Below are positions 57,225 through 64,000 of a DNA stretch of 64,000 nt, piece after piece. Location: positions 61,574,917-61,638,916 of the forward strand of contig CM049319.1 of assembly GCA_026874595.1 (NCBI GenBank), written 5' to 3'. The notes under the pieces were generated by a model, which was not told where the DNA came from, ran no database searches, and saw only the letters and a program-made list of their open reading frames with translations. The stretch comes from Sipunculus nudus (taxonomy: Eukaryota > Annelida > Sipuncula > Golfingiida > Sipunculidae). A program made the position numbers and the translations under genes. Within the stretch, counting starts at the first letter, position 1; every line of letters starts with the position of its first letter.

Positions 57225-59888
57225 GTATCTGCCAACACAGAGTTTTAAGGATATTACGTCTGACACATTTCGGCCACAGTCACAATATCTATGAAGAACT
57301 CCTCTGAGACCCTTGGACAAATCTTTCTAAAACCTGAAATTTATCTCAGGAATGTTTTGACAAATCAACAATTTTTTCATATCCATAGATCTTTGATACC
57401 TTAATCTCATACACAAGCCTTTTGGTCCCACCTACTTATATTTTCACATAGCATCCAACCATGAATATGTTTTTGGTGAAAATTGCACATATCTCAGGAG
57501 TGGATGGATGTATTAGCCTGAAAATTTGCATGTTAATGTTTGAATAGCTTTGTCATAGAAGAGACAGGTGGTGCCATCTATAATCGTTTTTGCATGATGT
57601 CTGTCTGGACTGCAGTTTTGGGTATAAATATCACATATTTTAGGAGTGGTTTGGTGTATCAGCCTGTAATTGTGCATGTAGATCCATCTTTTGTAGATTC
57701 CTCATACACAAGACTAGTTGTTCCACCTTCAATCACCTACTTATAGAATACATTCAGGCAGTTATCTCAGGCAGTGTACATCCACCTGTGCAAAAAATGT
57801 AACTGCTGGACCTAGAAGCTTCTTACTGAATACCAAAAGAGGCCCATAAAAAGTCTCCTTGGAAACCTCAAAATAGAGCTATTGGGCTCACAAGTATAAA
57901 AGAATAATAAAAATTTAATACAAAAGCTCAAGTATCTGAATAACTGACGCATTGATTGAAATGATTATTTCCATACATGTTGATCATGGAGTGTTTCATC
58001 ATTTCCTGAAGACTGGTGGTTTATCTGTACTTTTTCTAATGTTTACACATTTTGTTCTCTTTTTTTTAGACCTTCAAATAAAATCTGGACAATAACAGGG
58101 CACAACCTAGAAACTTTAAAATTCAAGGAGGTCCCAGGCAGATCTCAAAGGAAACCTGAAATAGTTAAACCTGACGTATGTGCTGTGAGCTACTACCTGA
58201 AAGCATGATATTGAGCACCTAGAGAGTGAGACAGGGCACAAATTGTATTCATTTGGCCTAGAATCTTCTTTTGTGACATTCAGGGAGGTCATGGATATAT
58301 GTCCTTGGAAACACAAGATTAGGTCACCATGATATTTATTCTGTGAGCGATAGGAAAAACATGATTTTAACAACCTAAAAGTTAGATGGGCTCATATTGT
58401 ATTCATTAGGCCTAGAATCTTTTAAAGAAACATCCAGGGAGTTTGTGGGCAATTTTTTTCAGAAACCATAAACTGGGTCATGATGATATATATATTCTGT
58501 AACTGGCCAGAAACATGACTGAGCACCCTGACAGTTAGAAAGGGCACAAATTGAATCTGAATCTTGACCTAGAAACTTCTGACTGTACATTCAGGGAGGT
58601 TCTTGGCAAATCTCAGAAACCTGAAGATAGGTCATGGTGACCCATTTTCTGCAAGCTTCTGGCCGAAAACATGATTTTGAGCAACCAGAGAGCCAGACAG
58701 GGCACAATTTGTATCCATTTGGCCAACAATCTTCTAATGTGACATTCAGGGAGGTTCTGGGTAAACATCCTTGTAAATATGAAATTAGGTGACTGTGACC
58801 TATATTATGTGAGCTATAGGGAAAAAAAACATGATTTGAGCACATGGAAATCAAATGTGCACAAACTGAATCTTCTTATGTAAAGTACGTCTTTGGCAAA
58901 TTTTCTTGAAAGCCTGAAATTAGGTCATTATGACCTATATGCTTTGGGAGACTGGCCAGAAACATGATTTTGAACACCCAGACAGACAGCACACAAATTC
59001 TAACTGTTAGGCCAAGAATCTATATATAAAACAACATCTAAGGAGGTTCTGGCCAAAAACCTTTAAAACCTGAAAGTAGGGCATGATGACCTCTATTCTG
59101 CAAGCAACTGGCCAGCAATATGCTTATGAGCACCTAGAAAGTCAGGCTTGGCATCAAACTATACTGTTGGACCTAGAACCTTCTTGAATGACATCCATGT
59201 ATGAGTTCCATGGCAAGTCTCCTTTGAATCCTTAAATTATGTCACTGTGACATATTCTCTGATCTATGAGCAGAAAACATAATTTTAAGCACCCAGAAAT
59301 TTGGACAGGTCACAAATCTTAACTGTTGGCTCAAGAAATGTCTTTCTTGATATTAAGGGAATTTATTGTAATGTCTCCTTTGACAATCCAAAATAAGGTC
59401 ACTGTGACCTATTTTCTGTTAGCTGTGTGAAACAACATAATTTGAGTACCCTATAAGTCAAATGCACACAAGTCATAGCAGTTTTATGTAGAAACTTCTA
59501 ACTAATAGAATCTTGGGCGTAGCCAGTAAAATCTCCAGCTGGTACCTATAGATTTTCAAAGGACTTGGGCAAAAAAACATGATTTGAGCAGTCATTCTAC
59601 CCATTGTTCAAGGTTCATTTAAAAAATATTCTTAACTGTGACCAGATCATAACATCAGTAATGAATACATGCATCACCTGTATACATTTCAATTTCAGCT
59701 GAGTGTCATGACCCATGGGTCACTTGTTTTGTTTTCATCAAACTGTGTCTTCTGATGGTTGGGCTTCTCTGATGACAAAAATTTGGAGGGATACATGTCA
59801 CTTCAGGAGCGATTCTGTGCCTCACTTTATCCATGCCTCTATTATTTGGCGAATTCCCTTATTCACTTGTCAACTGCTCATATTCTAG
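57225..59888 (+). mobile_element. Family A element, copy A4, with nested B
   Basis: The diverged 5' hairpin 'gtatctgccaacacagag' and A units ('tatctcaggagtgg', 'ggtggtgccat') run to about 57765. After the nested B sequence, A resumes ('tcactttatccatgcctc') and ends 'actgctcatattCTAG' at 59885-59888. Confidence 0.7.
57770..59730 (+). mobile_element. Family B element nested in A4 (5' end missing)
   Basis: Repeated diverged B units of about 150-170 bp ('gggcacaaatt', 'cctagaatctt', 'cattcagggaggt', 'aggtcactgtgacc') end 'cagctgagtgtcatgaccc' plus 'atgggtcacttg' (59698-59729). No B hairpin is visible at the left edge. Confidence 0.7.
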
Positions 59889-61939
59889 TTATTTTATGTC
59901 TCTTACAGAATGATTTTGACAATTATTGATTTGAGGATCAAATTGAAAAGCAATAAGTTTTAATTGAATTGGAAATTCATAGACATTATGTTAACATTAT
60001 AATGACTAATATTTGTTAGTGTTTAAGGTATTTAAACTAAATAGACTTACAGATATCATATCTATCAGTTCAAATAACAAGTAAATTATACTCCACTATG
60101 GACTGTAATATTGTGTAATTGGGCGTATAATGGGGGTTTAAGACCAACAGAACACCAAGTAAGTCCAACTACATTATTCATGTGCCGATCAAGTACTGAC
60201 TAAAACCCGGATGTCTATTTTCTGACTCCGGTACTAAAGACAGTATTACCGTAAGTAACACCAAAAACACAGTCATGCTACATAGACAAGATATAATGCG
60301 GAACTCTCTCTTGCTTTAAAATATTAAATATATATTAAATGATATATGGTAGATTTTATATGATTAATATATATAGCTGACACAATCTGCTATATTTAAT
60401 TATCAATTTACATGTTGGCTGCTATATTCAGAATTCAGTCAGGTGTGAATAATCCTACTGGTAACAAAAAAGGGTTAGTCCACCCTTAAAACATTTTCAA
60501 TTGACACTAAACTCTCAGCTGATACATTATTGCCTATATAAACTTAGGGTACCTCTGTGTTGCATCCCTGTGCCCTTATCAGACCCTGACTGGTTAGTTC
60601 TCCCACAAATTCCATATGGATGCTATCAAGGGCCACCAAGACTTAAAAGACTTAAAAATGCATGGGTAAGGTCTGCTACTGCTAATATAAATTAATATAG
60701 GATTTTTATTTTGTTTCATCTGAAACGGTGACAATAATTTTTAAATGGAGTATTATTTGATTCTGAAATTTTTCAATAGATAAGATTACCTTAGATCACC
60801 AGAAATATTATCAAAATGTGGAATATTAATTATAATCAATGAATGCAGGGATCAAAGATCAATATTGCTGAATAGCTCCACCCCTGTCCCCCCAACCCTT
60901 TTTCCTAAGGAAAATGACCTCCTTAGGACACACTTTGCCTATTTCACAAGACTACAAGTCCAAAAGTTGCATATCCAAGGTGTAGCAACAGAGGAGTTCT
61001 GTGACAAAAGTCCACAGAGACCACCATCAGTTATAATATAGATCTATTTAAAACATTCTGGACAGTAAACATCTCTTTATGAAATGATGGCAGTGGGTGG
61101 CACCTTTTGGCTTTTCATGTTACCTTCTAGAACCAGTGCACAGTCAGCATCTGTCAGTGTCCCTGTCTCGATCACTCCAGAAAATCATTTTTTTTTCAGA
61201 TATCAAATTTACTTAATTTGCAGTGTCTGTTAAAACCCCTTGGTTGAATGAACTGTAATGGCTGGTTAGGATGTCTGGATTAGAAACAAAAACAATTAAA
61301 CATTGTATTTTGAATATTAAAAATATCATTTAATGATCATCTAAAACGCATATTATAACATGAATAGTTATGATTAAAAAGGATGCGGGGAAGCTTTGTT
61401 GTATAAGAGGGCTGGTGTATAGGGGCCTTTGGTCTGTCTGTATATAGTACTTTCTGGCAATCTTAACAGACAAACTTTCTAATCTGATAAGATAAGTAGT
61501 TTATCTACCAAAGTGTGTGTGAAGAAAAAAGTTTTATCAGGCTACTGATGTGGGCTCTTCATATGCAGATGAAGTTGATTAGGATGAACCATACCTGGAG
61601 GATGAGGGACTATAGTGTAGTAGGCTGGAATAACCCCATTTTATTTTATACCCTGGTACGATCTAACCAAGCTTAAACTTTGCCCTAGCAGACATAAATT
61701 TATTTAGCCAGATGCTTGTACACATTTGTCTGAGTCTGTTCTTACCCCATCATGCTTGATTGTTTTCTCTTTTTGCTATTAATAAAATGTGCTTTATGAC
61801 TTTAAACATCTGTAGTTTTATACGTAAGCTGATCAAATACAATTACCCATAAAAAAATAAGCATTTAAAAAAATAGACGCATTGCCTGTCTGTGCACTGT
61901 CCATTCAATGAGGGTGAAGGTTCTCATATGATATGAGTA
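59889..61939. other. Spacer with one candidate exon and a GATA module
   Basis: Apart from the exon at 60583 and the GATA-type module at 61469-61530, nothing was recognised. Confidence 0.5.
60583..60665 (+). CDS. Candidate internal exon of an unidentified gene
   Basis: A strong pyrimidine-rich acceptor (tccctgtgcccttatcag) and a donor TGG|gtaagg enclose 83 bases, open only when entered in phase 1. The product is a split first codon followed by PDWLVLPQIPYG, then CYQGPPRLKRLKNAW. The composition looks like a real protein (W, P, K/R rich) and not like repeat sequence, but I do not recognise the family. Neighbouring exons were not found, and the exon at 24210 leaves in phase 2 and does not fit directly. 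Confidence 0.4.
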
Positions 61940-63680
61940 TGTTATTAGGGCCCTATAGTGATTACTGTGTCAGTCTTTATTTCCGTCCGTCTGTACTACC
62001 GTCCAACTGTCAGTGACCCTTTCTTTTTGTGCACAATATTCACCAGAAAATGCTTGATCTTTCTCATATTCACAGGGATGATTGGTACTTATTAGGGTGC
62101 CAGACTTGTATCAATTAACAAACCTGTGGGAATTCCAATATGGCCACCAGAGAACAATCGGTGATTTTCTTTCATGGGGGATATCTTAACAAAACCATGC
62201 TTGATCTTTATCATATTCACAGAAATGATTGGTGCCAATGAGGGCTCCAGACCTGTCAAATTAAAGACCTTTCAGAATTCCAATATGGCGACCAGAGCAC
62301 AATTGATGATTGTCTTTCATGCACTATATCTCAACAAGAACATGCTTGATCTTTCTCATATTCGCTGGGGTGATTGGTACCTATTTATGAGGACTCCAGT
62401 CCTATCAAATTACAGACCTGTCGGAATTCCAGTATGGCCACAAAAACATATTCAGTGATTTTCTATTGCTCACAATATCTCAACAAGATGATCATGCTTG
62501 ATCTTTTTTCAAATTCACAGGTATGCATGATTGGGGCCTAAGAGAGCTCCAGACTTTTTGAATTACAGACCTGTCTAAATTCCAGTATGGCCACCAGAGC
62601 ACAATGGGTGATTTTCTTTCTTTATGCAGGATATCTCAAAAAGAACATGCTTGATCTTTCTCAAATTCACAGGAATAATTGGTGCCTATGAGGAATATCC
62701 TTCTCTATCAAACTACAGACCTGTCAGAATTCAGATATGGCAGCCAGACCACAATCACAGATTCTCTATCGCAAACATTTTCATAAAAAGAATCCTTCTG
62801 TTCTTTTAAACTTCACAGGGACGAATGGTGCCTATGAGGACCACAACCCTATTGGATTACAGATCCGCTTAAAATCAAATATGGCCACCAGAGAACAATT
62901 GGAGATTTTTACTGACTCGCACATTATGACAAACAGACCACAATCAGAGATTTTCTGTCATACACATTTCCACAAACAGAAAACATTTGATCTTTGTCCA
63001 ATTCACATGGATGAATGGTGATTATGAGGACTCCATCCCTATAGTATTAGTCCCATAGAGGACCCGGCAGAGCTACGGCAGTGCCAGGGATAGGTCTTGG
63101 GTGATCTGAGGTGTAAGCCATAGAGCTGCCGGGATGGTCTGGGATGGTCTGGGAAGGCGAGCTGGCAGTTTTTGGATGTCAAAAACTGCCGGGGCGGTTC
63201 GTGGTGATCTGGGGTGGAATGTAATCCGGGGCTAATCCATAGCTCTGATGGGGCTTTGCCATGGATGTCTGGCCACTGCCGTGGATCCATTCAAAGTCCA
63301 GGGCACTGCTGTGACAGTCCTTGGAGGTCCGGGACAATGAAAACTACCCTGGCAGAGCAACGGACCAATACAGCAGAGCCAGGGACTTCCACGGCAGTTC
63401 ACCGTCTGACCTGTGAATCACCTTGGACAAGCACGGCAAACAAAAACAGGAATCCATAGTGCATCCTTGGCAGACCGTGGTTAGACGTAGCTTTGCTGAG
63501 ATAATCCGGGGCTGTACCTGGAGAATTTATGCAAAAAAACACCACGGATCACCGAGGACCACCCCAGACCATATCCATATATTCAGTGGGACTGTAGCTA
63601 ATCAAATTACAGACCTGCCTAAAACCAAATATAGCTGCCAGAGTACAATCGGTGATTTTAAATATAATTATAAACTAAAT
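61940..63680 (+). repeat. Family E tandem array of about 155-bp units
   Basis: The array opens with 'ccctatagtgattactg' and 'ttccgtccgtctg', as other families do. Units contain 'acatgcttgatctttctca', 'cacagggatgattggt', 'attacagacctg' and 'atggccaccagagcacaat'. They start at about 62040, 62190, 62340, 62490, 62645 and 62800. The last units are diverged and split by an insertion at 63.04-63.60 kb. Frames through the array are repeat shadows. Confidence 0.8.
63042..63598. mobile_element. GC-rich insertion in the family E array
   Basis: The array unit is interrupted after 'ccatccctatagta' and resumes at 'ctaatcaaattacagacctg'. The insert is rich in 'tggtctggg', 'gatctggggtgg' and 'ccgtgg' words, quite unlike its surroundings. 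Short inverted ends (AGTCCCA / TGGGACT) fit a small DNA element. Target duplication was not resolved. Confidence 0.55.
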
Positions 63681-63683
63681 TTT

Positions 63684-63862
63684 TAATTTGTAAACTAATC
63701 CTGCTCTACCAGAAATGTGGGGCCCTCTGAGACCATCGTATGACCACATCTAGCTATTAAGTATTATGCACTTGGCCAGAAATAATCCAGAAGTCATAAC
63801 CTGTTGAAAAGACATCAGAGCAAATATCTGAGGTTCTAGCAAAAGTTCACCATTTTGCCATT
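63684..63862. other. Presumed SINE body or spacer
   Basis: It lies downstream (on the - strand) of the tRNA-like head at 63864. No other structure was recognised. Confidence 0.35.
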
Positions 63863-63863
63863 G

Positions 63864-63935
63864 AGATACTGGCGGGGTTCAAACCAGGGACCTTCCAATC
63901 TGCAGTCTAGTACCTTAATCACTAAGCTACAACAT
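63864..63935 (-). mobile_element. tRNA-like SINE head
   Basis: On the - strand, 'tagcttagtgattaagg' (63913-63929) is an A-box-like sequence and 'ggtttgaaccc' (63875-63885) a near-consensus B box, with tRNA spacing. The anticodon stem does not pair convincingly, so a SINE head is more likely than a functional tRNA gene. Confidence 0.6.
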
Positions 63936-64000
63936 TCATGTTTTCTTAGATTTGACTTTTAATTTTAGATACCAGCCCAGAAATACTTGTCACTGCATTA

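Noticed and set aside
24210-60665. Direct joining of the candidate exons at 24210 and 60583
   Set aside because: The first leaves in phase 2 and the second is open only in phase 1, so they cannot be consecutive.
61940-63680. Possible CRISPR-like array
   Set aside because: Units are about 155 bp, contiguous and diverged, with no short identical repeats separated by unique spacers, in a eukaryotic context.
63864-63935. Functional tRNA gene
   Set aside because: A and B boxes are present but the anticodon and acceptor stems do not pair convincingly; a SINE head fits better.

Overview
The window reads as nuclear DNA of a marine bivalve mollusc. It is AT-rich, its genes are split by GT-AG introns, and it carries long G/C homopolymers and (TA)n runs. 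Much of it is built from tandem-repeat mobile elements with short hairpin ends, an architecture known from the bivalve 'pearl' elements and Helentron-type non-autonomous elements. The species cannot be named from sequence alone, and there are no bacterial operons, CRISPR arrays or rRNA genes.

Two genes can be assembled by splice-site phase. (1) On the + strand at 2.4-5.1 kb there are three exons of a secreted C-type lectin: a CTLD split over two exons, then a PAN/apple-like C-terminal exon. All introns are phase 1, and a solo LTR sits in one of them. The signal-peptide exon was not found. (2) On the - strand at 22.6-14.9 kb there are six exons of a repulsive guidance molecule (RGM): the autocleavage motif FGDPH, the RGM C-terminal region, and a final exon ending in a GPI-anchor signal. 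All five splice phases agree. The fifth exon carries an in-frame TGA unless a closer acceptor is used. The N-terminal RGM exons were not found and should lie to the right of 22.6 kb. Weaker gene evidence is an unclassified cysteine-rich exon at 5.34-5.69 kb, a promoter plus first exon at about 24 kb (+), and a lone exon at 60.58-60.67 kb (+).

The left part (0-20 kb) holds classical transposons. There is a 3.08-kb hAT-type element with an exact 8-bp target duplication and a nested solo LTR (7.13-10.21 kb). There are also two LINE reverse-transcriptase relics and a decayed Ty3/gypsy element (LTR, primer site, gag, protease, RT, RNase H, integrase) inside the largest RGM intron, itself interrupted by another hAT-like insertion. 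Two Harbinger-type MITEs (13.6 and 35.0 kb) carry TTA and TAA target duplications. A family ending in inverted CCTCCGCCA repeats has at least four copies, two of them in RGM introns.

The right part (25-64 kb) is mainly intergenic or intronic DNA with tandem-repeat elements of several families, here called A, B, C, D and E. Each starts with a short hairpin, contains 140-680 bp tandem units, and ends with a hairpin, often followed by CTAG. They are nested in one another (A in B, B in A, D in C). Units of otherwise different families share the palindrome GGTGGCGCCACC. Also present are a 27-bp minisatellite, tRNA-derived SINE heads and a GATA-rich repeated module. Stretches listed as 'other' were read on both strands without finding a supportable gene.
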